The translations under genes and the position numbers were made by a program. 46,076 nucleotides of DNA from CAZWUW01 sp964636895. GTDB lineage: Bacteria > Bacillota > Thermincolia > Thermincolales > CAZWUW01. Numbering within the stretch: position 1 is the stretch's first letter; each line of letters opens with the position of its first letter. Of this stretch, positions 7,520 through 16,279 are shown piece after piece. The stretch is from NCBI GenBank assembly GCA_964636895.1, contig CAZWUW010000011.1:1-46076 (forward strand). Reading direction: 5' to 3'. The notes beneath the pieces are model-generated. The model saw only the letters and a list, made by a program, of their open reading frames with translations, made no database searches and was not told the origin of the DNA.

Positions 7520-7548
7520 ATTTTAGCATGAAAATTCGTTTTTGAGAA
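7520..7548 (-). promoter_or_regulatory. Sigma-A promoter for the homocitrate-synthase-like gene
   Basis: Minus strand TTCTCA (7543-7548), 17-base spacer, TAAAAT (7520-7525) preceded by TGC (extended -10). A TGTCGAA motif (7573-7579) lies about 25 bases further upstream and might be a 0A box. Confidence 0.55.
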
Positions 7549-7597
7549 CATCTTTTTTTGATTTTGCAACAATTCGACAAATTAAAAATACAGGAGC

Positions 7598-7629
7598 AAA
7601 AAAATTGGCACCTTCCAAAAGGTGCCAAT
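7598..7629 (-). terminator. Intrinsic terminator after the protease gene
   Basis: Minus strand TTGGCACCTT, loop TTGG, AAGGTGCCAA, then TTTTTTT: a perfect 10-bp stem, 13 bases after the stop codon of the chymotrypsin-fold protease. Confidence 0.92.
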
Positions 7630-7641
7630 ATGTATTTTGGG

Positions 7642-8649
7642 CTAAAATGTGATAGCCAATTGGTTCATAACATGCTGTATTTTGTTAAATATCGTAGTCT
7701 TGTCGGAACCGGCAAATAACAGCCCCACAGCCTGGCGCTGTTCATTCAGCACCATAGCACCGCTGTCCCCGCCTTGCGACATGGGAGTTGCCAGGATTTG
7801 ATCTTGAAAAACAGCCTGTTCGCCGTCCCCCATATCTACCTGAACCGTTACATCCAGGGCCCTGATAACACCCTTGGTGACGCCGGTTGTGCGGCCGCTC
7901 TTGATTACCGGCATGCCCACCTCAGCCTTGGCCATCCCGGAAATCGCACCCACGTCAAGGATTTCAGGCCGCAATGACCTGAGGTTAACCGGTTTGGCTA
8001 CTGCCGCATCAATCAGATTATCCTTCTCCGACTGCCGGAGCACCTTAAAAACATAAGCCGGTGCCATCATCCGGCACATGGCGTTCATACATTTTTCGGC
8101 AGCCGCCGCCCGCAGACAGGTAGGTGACGTCATCATACGGTGCACCGGCGCAAAACGGGCTACCCGGCCAATAACATCATCTATTTTACCGCCGTCATGC
8201 GGCCCCGGGTGCAGCACCGGGTCACCGACCTGGCCCCGGTTGTCCTGGCCGTTGGTCCCGTTGGCAATAACATGATTATTGGAAAGAATCAGCGGCTCCC
8301 CGGTGGTTTTGTCCCGCACCAAGGCCCCGAATGTCCCGGCGGTAATTTTGTAATGGCCTATACTCATCCCGGGCTGAACAGGCGTGGACCGCTCTGTTCT
8401 GCCCAGCAGCCGGATATCTCCGACTTCAATTACATCAGTCTCAACACCGTCAATTTCCTTCGGCACTACCTGGCTGACGTGCAGCTCATCTAACGGTACC
8501 TTTTGCCGCACCAGGATAACAATACTGTGTTTTGGCGAACCGGTGGCGGCTTCCCGTACCAGTTTCGGGCCTATGCCAACACCTATGACGTTATCCATAC
8601 CCAGCAGTTTCACTTTGTGTTTGATTAAAGCATCCCGAATCTTTTTCAT
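7642..8649 (-). CDS. Chymotrypsin-fold serine protease
   Basis: A 335-residue protein with the trypsin-like triad in order: His126 (LILSNNHVIAN), Asp214 (LIDAAVAKP) and Ser296 (SQGGDSGAMVL). Residues 1-80 form an N-terminal domain with VIGVGIGPKLV. An insert at 178-192 carries three Cys residues. There is no signal peptide, so it may act inside the cell or leave by another route. The ATG at 8649 has a strong GGAGGA site, but that site lies in the arm of a long hairpin. The SLH/YcdB gene ends 66 bases upstream on the same strand and probably shares the transcript; an intrinsic terminator closes the unit. The substrate is unknown. Confidence 0.85.
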   Translation of the reverse strand: MKKIRDALIKHKVKLLGMDNVIGVGIGPKLVREAATGSPKHSIVILVRQKVPLDELHVSQVVPKEIDGVETDVIEVGDIRLLGRTERSTPVQPGMSIGHYKITAGTFGALVRDKTTGEPLILSNNHVIANGTNGQDNRGQVGDPVLHPGPHDGGKIDDVIGRVARFAPVHRMMTSPTCLRAAAAEKCMNAMCRMMAPAYVFKVLRQSEKDNLIDAAVAKPVNLRSLRPEILDVGAISGMAKAEVGMPVIKSGRTTGVTKGVIRALDVTVQVDMGDGEQAVFQDQILATPMSQGGDSGAMVLNEQRQAVGLLFAGSDKTTIFNKIQHVMNQLAITF

Positions 8650-8709
8650 GTCAATCCTCCTCCGCGCATCTAACGCACTACATAATATGCGTCCGCGGAG
8701 GAGATTGAC
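8650..8709 (-). promoter_or_regulatory. Long hairpin sequestering the protease ribosome site
   Basis: GTCAATCCTCCTCCGCG (8650-8666) and CGCGGAGGAGATTGAC (8694-8709) pair over 16 bp with one bulge. An inner ACGCA/TGCGT stem (8673-8677/8688-8692) extends it. On the minus-strand mRNA the protease GGAGGA site is in the 3' arm. The 5' arm begins 6 bases after the upstream stop codon (8716-8718), so a terminating ribosome would melt it. Confidence 0.75.
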
Positions 8710-8715
8710 AAAAGC

Positions 8716-10857
8716 CTAAGACTGTTTTTGACCCAACTTTGTTAACTTTTCAAAAACCCGGGCCACCATGGCAGCAGCTTCGCCCCTGGTCACATTGGCG
8801 CGGGGCTTGAAATACCCTTTGGCATCACCCTTTATAATCCCGGTGGCGGCGGCTGCGGCCACATCCTTTTGCGCCCAGGCGGCGATCTTGTCTTTGTCCA
8901 GAAAATCCGTCTTATCTCCCTTAACCACTTTCTCTCCAAGCGCCTTAACCAGAACAACAGCGGTCTCTTCCCGGGTAATCAGTGCATCCGGGGCAAATTT
9001 GCCGGCACTGCCCTGTACTATCCCGGCCTTAAAAGCAGCTTCAATATAGCCATAAGCCTGATGGGTCTTTGGCACATCAGCAAAAGCCGGTTTGCGGGCA
9101 AAATAAGGATTTAAGTCCAGCGCCTTAACCAGCATAGTGATAATGTCGGCCCTGGTAATGGCTTGATTAGGGAAAAATGCGTTATCCTGCGGATTGACAA
9201 TATTGTTTTTGGCTAAAAATGCAATATCCTGCTTGGCCCAGTGACCGCCTAAATCCCTGTAACTATATGCGCGGGCATCTAGAGAAATACCGTTATAGCG
9301 ACTGATAACATTGCCGGTTTTGGCATCAACAATTTTTTCATCAACAGCCACCCGGTATACCAGCCGGGTTTCTGTGCTGCCATCCTCTTTCGGCAGTTGT
9401 ACATAACCGGCTTCCAAAGTGTTGGCGGCGTTAAACTTCTCATTAGCCTCTGCCAGGCTGATTATGCCCCCGAGGTCCGGAAACTGTTCATTTTCCCAGT
9501 AGCTGTAAAAACGATTCACTTCACCTCTGCCGTCAACATTAATCAAAATAAAATTGTCGCTAAAGGGCACCCCGTTTACCAGCCGGGTAAACCGCACATC
9601 GTAAAAAGGCCGTTTCCCGTCATTATTCAGATAAATGTCGTTAAGATAGTTACTGCTCTCCAGTCTGACTTCGCCGACCCGGTCGGGAAACATTTTCCTG
9701 AAATACTCAAGGGCGATGCTTTTGGCCTCGGCTTCGGTTATTCTCGCCTCCTGCATGTGCCATGGATTATCGGTAAATACATCTAAACTGACAATATCCC
9801 CAGTCAGGGCATTGACACTTACGAAAATATTGCCGTAAGGAGCTTTACGGTTCAGCCAGCTGAATTGCCAGGTAGGCTGCCGGCGCGGGTCGGCGTTCTC
9901 TTCATAATTGGTCCAGCTAAGCTTGAAACCTTCGGGAATACTTACCACCGACATAGCCCGCTGCATGGCCTGCTCCATATCCAGCGGCCGTTCCGGCCGG
10001 ATACGAGGTGCGGAAGTCCCCGGCAGGGTGCTGTAAACAGCTTCCGGCACATTAACTGGCTTGCCGAAAGGACCGATGATGGCACCGGTCAGACCGTCAA
10101 TCATGGATGGACCCATGATCACACGGGGATAATAGGCTGGAATTACCCTGGGTTCAGGGATTTTTTCCGCCGCAAGTTGCGGGTTAATGCGCAGATAACC
10201 CAGCTCCAGGCCTAACCTCTCATTAAATATTTTTTTCGCTTCACGTAAAGAAATGGCATGCTCAGCAGCCGGCGGTGCTTCCTGCACCCAATTAAAATGA
10301 TAGCTGGTGACCCGGCCGTTGGCCGTACTGACACCGATATTCACCCCGGTATTCCAGAACGGGAAACCATTGGCAATGCGTACAAAATTAAACTGCACTT
10401 CCAGCCCCTCATTAATATCTGCCGGAGTCATCATTTCCGCCGGCAGCTCCAAGCGGGTTTCGTCCACCAGGTCGGGATTCATGCGGCGCAAAAAATCCTC
10501 AGCAATTTTTTGCGCTTCTTGCCGGGAATATTTTTTGGGCCCGTTATTGTCCGGCTCCAACCGATAGAAATTGCGCACCTTCCCGGTCACGGCATCAACA
10601 GTCACATCAATAAGCCGTTCTTTGGCCCCCTTTACCGTCCAATTAAAGCCCCACAACTTGTTGCCCTGCTCATCAGTATTAAAATAGGTTCGGTTTAAGG
10701 TGTAATTAGCATTAATTTGCAGCATTTCTTTGGCAATCTCCATGGCCCTCTGCTTGCCTATAGGGGCCTGGGGTTCTACCGCCCGGACTACCGGGGCCAC
10801 AGTCATCATAATCATTAGCACCAGTATAATAGTTAGCGCTTTTTTCAGTTTTGCCAC
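8716..10857 (-). CDS. Secreted YcdB/PepSY-like protein with three SLH domains
   Basis: Cell-wall-anchored exported protein of about 713 residues. A signal peptide (KLKKALTIILVLMIMM with an A-x-A-like site near VVRA) is followed by several YcdB/YcdC (PepSY-like) repeats over roughly residues 30-530. The C-terminus has three S-layer homology domains (about 537-590, 598-650, 658-705), each with the F-x-D-V/L...A...G-I...F-x-P...TR-x-E/D pattern. SLH domains bind pyruvylated wall polysaccharide; PepSY-like modules are often protease inhibitors or propeptides, which is suggestive beside the downstream protease gene. Start choice is unclear: the GTG at 10857 overlaps the GGGAGGTG ribosome site, while a CTG at 10848 has ideal spacing. 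Confidence 0.9.
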   Translation of the reverse strand: MAKLKKALTIILVLMIMMTVAPVVRAVEPQAPIGKQRAMEIAKEMLQINANYTLNRTYFNTDEQGNKLWGFNWTVKGAKERLIDVTVDAVTGKVRNFYRLEPDNNGPKKYSRQEAQKIAEDFLRRMNPDLVDETRLELPAEMMTPADINEGLEVQFNFVRIANGFPFWNTGVNIGVSTANGRVTSYHFNWVQEAPPAAEHAISLREAKKIFNERLGLELGYLRINPQLAAEKIPEPRVIPAYYPRVIMGPSMIDGLTGAIIGPFGKPVNVPEAVYSTLPGTSAPRIRPERPLDMEQAMQRAMSVVSIPEGFKLSWTNYEENADPRRQPTWQFSWLNRKAPYGNIFVSVNALTGDIVSLDVFTDNPWHMQEARITEAEAKSIALEYFRKMFPDRVGEVRLESSNYLNDIYLNNDGKRPFYDVRFTRLVNGVPFSDNFILINVDGRGEVNRFYSYWENEQFPDLGGIISLAEANEKFNAANTLEAGYVQLPKEDGSTETRLVYRVAVDEKIVDAKTGNVISRYNGISLDARAYSYRDLGGHWAKQDIAFLAKNNIVNPQDNAFFPNQAITRADIITMLVKALDLNPYFARKPAFADVPKTHQAYGYIEAAFKAGIVQGSAGKFAPDALITREETAVVLVKALGEKVVKGDKTDFLDKDKIAAWAQKDVAAAAATGIIKGDAKGYFKPRANVTRGEAAAMVARVFEKLTKLGQKQS

Positions 10858-11082
10858 CTCCCGCTATATTTACAAATCAACCCCGCAAACTTACCGCAAA
10901 CGGCCACTCACCCCCCGAAGAAAACCGCATTTCATATACTGATTAGACTTTTTTACAGGCAAAAAAGTTCCCCTGAACATCTTCTTTATTGTAAATAAAG
11001 AGGATAAAAACCAACCAGGAAGAATATATATTGTCAGTTATGTTTATTCGACATTATTCCGGAATGAAAGTGAGGCGGTATA
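10858..11082. promoter_or_regulatory. Divergent control region between SLH and ferredoxin/AOR genes
   Basis: This 225-base gap holds a possible minus-strand promoter (TTGCCT 10957-10962, 17-base spacer, GTATAT 10934-10939). It also holds a 9-bp stem-loop with one wobble pair (10981-11003), a TATTCGACATT element (11045-11055) identical to the one upstream of the c-di-GMP riboswitch at 4415-4425, and a palindrome ATTCCGGAAT (11056-11065). I see no convincing sigma-A promoter for the plus-strand genes. Confidence 0.4.
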
Positions 11083-11496
11083 GTGGCCAAAATTCTCAAA
11101 GCCCCCGGTATTAACAAATGCATTGGTTGTTATTCCTGCATGCTGGCCTGTGCCCGGGTAATTCGCAAAAGCTTTTCGCCCCGCCAGAGCGCCATTCAAA
11201 TCCGCAGCCGGGGCGGTCTGCAATCCAAGTTTGCAGCCCACATCTGTGTCGGCTGTGCCAACCCGCCCTGTGCGGCAATATGCCCTGCCGGCGCCCTGAC
11301 CTCAAGGCCGGGCGGCGGAGTTCGCTATCACCAGGATAAATGCACCGAATGCGGGGACTGCAGGGCAGCTTGTGTGGTAAAGGTCATCCATTTTGCAGAC
11401 GATGCGGGGAAACCGATAGTTTGTATTCAATGCGGCACCTGCATCCGGTTTTGTCCGCATCAAGTATTGGTAATGGAGGAGCAGGAGCATGCTTAA
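11083..11496 (+). CDS. Four-cluster ferredoxin subunit of an AOR complex (AorA-like)
   Basis: A 137-residue iron-sulfur protein with sixteen Cys in four sets, enough for four [4Fe-4S] clusters: CIGCYSCMLAC (13-23), CVGCANPPCAAIC, CTECGDCRAAC and CIQCGTCIRFCP. There is no signal peptide, so it is cytoplasmic. It overlaps the AOR-family gene by 8 bases and is surely its electron-transfer partner. In Aromatoleum aromaticum a similar small subunit (AorA) links tungsten subunits to a flavoprotein (AorC). No flavoprotein gene follows here, so the final electron carrier may be ferredoxin or encoded elsewhere. The start is GTG at 11083 with GAGGCGG upstream. Confidence 0.9.
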   Translation: MAKILKAPGINKCIGCYSCMLACARVIRKSFSPRQSAIQIRSRGGLQSKFAAHICVGCANPPCAAICPAGALTSRPGGGVRYHQDKCTECGDCRAACVVKVIHFADDAGKPIVCIQCGTCIRFCPHQVLVMEEQEHA

Positions 11497-13219
11497 CGAA
11501 AACTATATGCGTATACTGACCATTGACCTGACCACCGGTCAGAGTCAAATCAGCGAACGACCGGACCTGCAAAAATACCTGGGTGGTATTGGCCTGGCCA
11601 TGAACCTTTTTGCCGAGCATTTTTTACCTGACCGGGAAATAACGGACCCCGCCCAACCGATAGTTTTCGCCAATGGTCCCTTATCCTCCATATTTCCCGT
11701 AGTCACAAAAGTAGTAGCGGTCTTCCCGTCACCTTTAACCGGAGAACTGGGCGAGAGCTATGCCGGTATGCGCCTGGCGCTGGCGATGCGTCTGGCGGGC
11801 GTAGATGCTATTGTTATTAAAGGCAGCGCTGCCAAGCCTGTTTATCTTACAGTTTCCAATGACGGTGTCAACATTAAAGACGCCGCCCATTTGTGGGGGC
11901 TGTCCTGTGAGGAAACCGGCCGTCTGCTCCGGGAAACGGAAGCCGGGCGCGGTCACCGCAGTTGTATCCGGATAGGCCGGGCAGGCGAGAAAAATGTTGC
12001 CTTCAGCTCGGTAAATGTGGATACCTTCCGCCATTTTGGCCGGCTCGGACTGGGCAGTGTAATGGGCAGTAAAAAACTGAAAGCTATGAATATTTACGGC
12101 GACCTGAATTATCCCATCAAAGATTTTGCCAAATACAATGAAGTATACAAAGAAGTTTATAAAAAAGTAGTCTCTACCGACGTTATGGATAAATATCACG
12201 GGGTCGGCACAGCCATCAACGTGCTGCCCTTGAGTGCCATGAACGCTTTGCCTACCCGCAACCTGCAGAGCAGCAGCTTTGAACATGCCGACAAAATTAG
12301 CGGGGAAGCCTTTGCCCGGGATACTTTATATCGCAAACTGGCCTGCACGGGCTGTCCGGTGGGCTGCATCCATATTGGCATGCACCGGCGGCCCTTTGAA
12401 GGCAATTATGAATATGAGTCCGTGGCCGTATCTTATGACCATGAACTGATTTTTGCCTTAGGCTCCTTTCTTGGCATGAGCGACCAGCACAAAATTTATG
12501 AGCTGATTGACCGGGTAGAGATGTATGGTCTGGACGCTATTTCCACCGGCGTGGCGCTGGGTTGGGTAACGGAAGCTTATAGCCGGGGGCTGCTGGACAA
12601 AACTCTCCTGGGCACAGAGGTGGCCTTTGACGAACCGGCAGGCTACCTCCATGTCATCGACGCTTTAGTCAGAGGCGACAACGAGTTTTATCTGACCCTG
12701 GCCCGAGGTACCCGGGCAGCGGCCGAGAAATACGGCGGCTTAGATTTTGCCCTGACCCTGGCCGGCAATGAAATAGCCGGCTATCATACCGGCTATGGCG
12801 CTATCCTAGGTCAGTTGACGGGTGCCCGGCACTCGCACCTGGATAACGCCGGCTACGCCTTTGACCAGACTGCTCCCCCTTTGGACGAGGAGCAACTGGT
12901 GGAGAACTTGCTGCAGGAAGAAAAGGAGCGCAATATATTAAACTGCCTCTGCATTTGCCTCTTTGCGCGCAAGGTGTATGACCGCCAAACCGTCATCAAG
13001 GCCCTTGATGCTGTGGGGATTCAAAAGAACAATGAAGATTTGCAAGAACTCGGCGAAAGCATTTTCTGCTTGAAAATGGCCATCAAAAAACAAATGGGCT
13101 TCAAGCTGCAAGATGTAAAAGTCCCGGACAGGTTCTTTGAAACGGCAAGTCTGAATGGCCAACTGGACCGGGAAGTTTTGGAAAAGCTGGTGCAGCTCTA
13201 TCTGACTAAGACTGAATAA
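11489..13219 (+). CDS. Tungsten-type aldehyde ferredoxin oxidoreductase (AOR family)
   Basis: A 576-residue member of the AOR family, which interconverts aldehydes (or other carbonyls) and carboxylates at a tungsto-bispterin site. Visible are the N-terminal LGGIGLAMNLF and ANGPLSSIFP pterin-binding region, FGRLGLGSVMGSKKLKA (about 184-199), the cluster ligands Cys286-x2-Cys289-x3-Cys293 and a late Cys-rich segment (ILNCLCICLF) supplying the fourth ligand. Length is near the 600 usual for the family. The ATG at 11489 overlaps the ferredoxin gene and has GGAGGAGCAGGAG just upstream. The substrate is unknown; family members handle aldehydes from amino-acid breakdown, or acids as electron sinks. 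A strong terminator follows. Confidence 0.92.
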   Translation: MLNENYMRILTIDLTTGQSQISERPDLQKYLGGIGLAMNLFAEHFLPDREITDPAQPIVFANGPLSSIFPVVTKVVAVFPSPLTGELGESYAGMRLALAMRLAGVDAIVIKGSAAKPVYLTVSNDGVNIKDAAHLWGLSCEETGRLLRETEAGRGHRSCIRIGRAGEKNVAFSSVNVDTFRHFGRLGLGSVMGSKKLKAMNIYGDLNYPIKDFAKYNEVYKEVYKKVVSTDVMDKYHGVGTAINVLPLSAMNALPTRNLQSSSFEHADKISGEAFARDTLYRKLACTGCPVGCIHIGMHRRPFEGNYEYESVAVSYDHELIFALGSFLGMSDQHKIYELIDRVEMYGLDAISTGVALGWVTEAYSRGLLDKTLLGTEVAFDEPAGYLHVIDALVRGDNEFYLTLARGTRAAAEKYGGLDFALTLAGNEIAGYHTGYGAILGQLTGARHSHLDNAGYAFDQTAPPLDEEQLVENLLQEEKERNILNCLCICLFARKVYDRQTVIKALDAVGIQKNNEDLQELGESIFCLKMAIKKQMGFKLQDVKVPDRFFETASLNGQLDREVLEKLVQLYLTKTE

Positions 13220-13224
13220 ACCAA

Positions 13225-13274
13225 AATGGGGCCGTAACGAACTTTTAATTAAGTTTCGTTAGGGCCCCATTTTT
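13225..13274. terminator. Bidirectional terminator between the AOR gene and gatB
   Basis: ATGGGGCC, then TAACGAA, a loop, TTCGTTA and GGCCCCAT form a long stem flanked by AAAA and TTTTT on opposite sides. It can therefore serve both convergent units. Confidence 0.88.
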
Positions 13275-13293
13275 ATTGCTCTCTTCTTATTAT

Positions 13294-13336
13294 GTTGCAT
13301 TTTTATTGCTGCATTTTTACTATTGCTGCATTTTTT
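13294..13336. repeat. Tandem copies of the gatB 3' end
   Basis: Three imperfect direct copies of TTGCTGCATTTTTA (14-17 base units) run from within the last codons of gatB past its stop. On the minus strand the KMQQ-stop segment is repeated downstream. This looks like replication slippage. Confidence 0.65.
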
Positions 13337-14774
13337 CCCGCAGCAGCTTGTTCACCAGCTCCGGATTAGCCTTTCCTTTGGAAGCCTTCATTACCTGTCC
13401 GACCAAAAAACCGATAGCCCGTTCCTTACCGTTTTTAAAATCTTCCACCGACTGCGGGTTGGCTGCCAGCACCTCCGCCACTATACCGGCAATGGCCCCC
13501 TCATCAGTTATCTGCACAAGTCCTTTGGCTGCCACGATAGCGGCCGGATTTTTGCCGGTATCCTGCATTTCTTTGCATACATCTTTAGCTATTTTGCCGC
13601 TAATGGTCGCATTATCAATTAAATTCACCAGTTCAGCCAGGTTCGCCGGCGGGACAGGGAATTTCTCATCCGTTACTTCCATCCCGGTGGCATTAATAAA
13701 CTTCAAAAGCTCGCCCATCACCCAGTTGCTAAGGCCTTTGGCATTTGTGGTATGCTGCAGGGCCCGGTCAAAATAATCGGATAAAGCCATAGAGCCGGTA
13801 ATAACCTCGGCATCATATTCCGGCAAATCATATTCCCGCATATAACGCGCTTTCCTGGCGTCCGGCAGTTCAGGCAGGGTGGCCCGGATTTGCTCCACCC
13901 AATCCCGGCTGATAACCATCGGCACCAGGTCCGGATTCGGAAAATACCGGTAGTCGTGAGCCTGTTCCTTACTACGCATAGATAAAGTAATACCTTTGGC
14001 CTCGTCCCAGGTTCTGGTTTCCTGAATCAACCGGCCGCCGTCCTCTAACACCTCAATCTGCCGCTCTACCTCATATTCCAGGGCCCGCTGCAGCGCCCGG
14101 AAGGAGTTCATGTTTTTCAACTCCGTCCTGGTCCCAAACGCTTCCTGACCGACCGGCCGGACTGAAACATTAGCATCACACCGCAGCGAACCTTCCTCCA
14201 TCTTGCAGTCGGAAACATCGGAGTACTGCAGAATAGCCTTCAGCTTCTCCAAATAAATGCGGGCTTCTTCCGGTGACCGCAGGTCCGGTTCGGAAACAAT
14301 TTCACATAACGGCACGCCGGCCCGGTTATAGTCAGCCATTGAATACTTGGCAGTGGCCAAAGTATTGCCGGCATGTACCAGCTTGCCGGCATCTTCCTCC
14401 ATATGCACCCGGGTAATACCAATCCGTTTATGTTCGCCGTTAACCGTAATGTCCAAGTAACCTTGCTCCGCAATAGGCAAATCGTACTGGGAAATCTGGT
14501 AGTTTTTGGACAGGTCCGGATAATAATAGTTCTTACGGTCAAATTTACTGAATTCAGCAATCCGGCAATTTAACGCCAGACCGGTTTTAATGGCATACTC
14601 CACAACTTTTTTATTCAGTACCGGCAAAACCCCAGGCAGGCCTAAGCATACCGGACAGACATGAGTATTGGGGGCGCCGCCGAACTCTGTCGAAGAACCG
14701 CAGAATATTTTAGACGCCGTTTTTAATTCGACATGGACTTCCAGGCCAATGACAACTTCATAATCCCTTGACAT
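13320..14774 (-). CDS. gatB: Asp-tRNA(Asn)/Glu-tRNA(Gln) amidotransferase subunit B
   Basis: tRNA-binding and kinase subunit of GatCAB, which amidates mischarged Glu-tRNA(Gln) and Asp-tRNA(Asn). The 484-residue length matches the family. The N-terminus reads YEVVIGLEVHVELKTASKIFCGS, followed by CPVCLGLPGVLPV, the FDRKNYYYPDLSKNYQISQ block and VPLCEIVSEPD, all diagnostic for GatB; the C-terminal YqeY-like tail domain ends at LLREKMQQ. It is the third gene of gatC-gatA-gatB, 50 bases after gatA. Its last codons overlap a short tandem repeat, and a bidirectional terminator separates it from the convergent AOR gene. Confidence 0.98.
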   Translation of the reverse strand: MSRDYEVVIGLEVHVELKTASKIFCGSSTEFGGAPNTHVCPVCLGLPGVLPVLNKKVVEYAIKTGLALNCRIAEFSKFDRKNYYYPDLSKNYQISQYDLPIAEQGYLDITVNGEHKRIGITRVHMEEDAGKLVHAGNTLATAKYSMADYNRAGVPLCEIVSEPDLRSPEEARIYLEKLKAILQYSDVSDCKMEEGSLRCDANVSVRPVGQEAFGTRTELKNMNSFRALQRALEYEVERQIEVLEDGGRLIQETRTWDEAKGITLSMRSKEQAHDYRYFPNPDLVPMVISRDWVEQIRATLPELPDARKARYMREYDLPEYDAEVITGSMALSDYFDRALQHTTNAKGLSNWVMGELLKFINATGMEVTDEKFPVPPANLAELVNLIDNATISGKIAKDVCKEMQDTGKNPAAIVAAKGLVQITDEGAIAGIVAEVLAANPQSVEDFKNGKERAIGFLVGQVMKASKGKANPELVNKLLREKMQQ

Positions 14775-14824
14775 ATACTCACCCCGTTCACAATTATAAA
14801 GGCTGGCAGGCGCAAAATGCCGTT

Positions 14825-16279
14825 TTAGCCTTTTGGTTTCACTTTATGGTGATCCGTATTCTGCTCAAAAGCATAGGCCGCCCTGAGGATTGTGCCTTCA
14901 CCAAAAGCTTTGCCGATTAACTGCAGCCCCACCGGCAGCCCGTCAACAAAGCCGCCGGGAATCGAAATGCCCGGAATACCGGCTAGATTGACAGAACTAG
15001 TATATATATCAGACAAATACATCTGCATCGGGTCTTCCGCCCTATCACCAAATTTAAAAGCTGTCGTCGGCGATGTCGGGGTCAGGATTAAATCATATTT
15101 TTCAAATACGCGGTCAAAATCCTGTTTTATCAAAGTTCTTACTTTTAGCGCTTTAAGGTAATAAGCATCATAATAGCCGGAGCTTAAAACATAAGTGCCC
15201 AGCATAAGCCGGCGCTTTACTTCCGTACCGAAGCCCTCGCTGCGGGTGCGAATAAACATAGTTACCATGTCGTCGGCAGTTTCATCCCGGTAGCCATAAC
15301 GTACGCCGTCATAACAGGCCAGGTTGGAGCTGGCCTCAGCCGGGGCAATAATATAATAAACCGGCAGGGCATATTCGCTATGGGGCAAGGAAACCTCTTC
15401 ACAAATTGCCCCCAGCTCTTCATACTTTTTAATTGCGTTATCAATTACGGTACGAACTGCCGGATCCATCCCGGCGACAAAATACTCCCTGGGAATGCCG
15501 ATTTTCATCCCTTTCACATCATTCACCAGAAAGGATGTATAATCCGGCTTATCAAAATCAACCGATGTGGAATCTTTCGGGTCATGACCGGCAATAGCAT
15601 TCATCACCAATGCACAGTCAGTAATATCTTTGGTAAAAGGTCCAATTTGGTCAAGGGAGGAGGCATAAGCAATCAATCCGAAACGGGATACCGCCCCATA
15701 TGTAGGCTTCAATCCTACCACCCCGCAGAAAGCAGCCGGCTGTCTGATTGAACCGCCGGTATCCGAGCCCAGCGCAAAAACAGTTTCATCAGCTGCCACT
15801 GAAGCTGCCGACCCGCCACTGGAGCCGCCGGGTACCCGCTCGTGGTCCCAGGGGTTACGGGTAGCAAAAAACCGGGAATTCTCCGTGGAAGAACCCATGG
15901 CAAACTCATCCAGGTTGGATTTGCCTAGCATTGCCGCGCCTTCTGCAGCCAGCTTTTCCACTACCGTGGCATTATAAGGCGGAACAAAATTATGCAACAT
16001 TTTGGATGAGCAGGTAGTCAAAGTCCCTTTGGTACACATATTGTCCTTAATCACCACCGGAATCCCTTCCAGCGGCCCAATAGCATCACCCCGGGCAATT
16101 TTGGCATCCGTATATTTAGCCGATGCCAAGGCTCGGTCCTTGGTCAAGGTAACAAAAGCCCTGACCTTTTGCTCTACTTCATCTATGCGCTTAAACATAT
16201 CCTCAGCCAGTTCCACAGCGCTTACTTCTTTATGCTTTAACTTCTCATGCAGTTCATGAGCAGTCAATCGGTGCAACAA
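14825..16279 (-). CDS. gatA: Asp-tRNA(Asn)/Glu-tRNA(Gln) amidotransferase subunit A
   Basis: Amidase subunit of GatCAB; releases ammonia from glutamine for transfer to the tRNA-bound acid. 484 residues, with the amidase-signature triad Lys78 (VVIKDNM), Ser153 (GGSSGGSAA) and Ser177 (SDTGGSIRQP). The start is TTG at 16279 with AAGGAGGG 6 bases upstream, which is why I keep it despite the rare codon. It follows gatC by about 32 bases; that gap holds a second copy of the gatC 3' end. Cytoplasmic, expressed from the gatC promoter. Confidence 0.98.
   Translation of the reverse strand: MLHRLTAHELHEKLKHKEVSAVELAEDMFKRIDEVEQKVRAFVTLTKDRALASAKYTDAKIARGDAIGPLEGIPVVIKDNMCTKGTLTTCSSKMLHNFVPPYNATVVEKLAAEGAAMLGKSNLDEFAMGSSTENSRFFATRNPWDHERVPGGSSGGSAASVAADETVFALGSDTGGSIRQPAAFCGVVGLKPTYGAVSRFGLIAYASSLDQIGPFTKDITDCALVMNAIAGHDPKDSTSVDFDKPDYTSFLVNDVKGMKIGIPREYFVAGMDPAVRTVIDNAIKKYEELGAICEEVSLPHSEYALPVYYIIAPAEASSNLACYDGVRYGYRDETADDMVTMFIRTRSEGFGTEVKRRLMLGTYVLSSGYYDAYYLKALKVRTLIKQDFDRVFEKYDLILTPTSPTTAFKFGDRAEDPMQMYLSDIYTSSVNLAGIPGISIPGGFVDGLPVGLQLIGKAFGEGTILRAAYAFEQNTDHHKVKPKG

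Noticed and set aside
13291..13336. CRISPR-like array
   Set aside because: Units are 14-17 bases with no unique spacers; simple tandem slippage.
14700..14745. TTCGACA in gatB and at about 39243 in cheA as 0A boxes
   Set aside because: Both lie inside coding sequence and their number matches chance.
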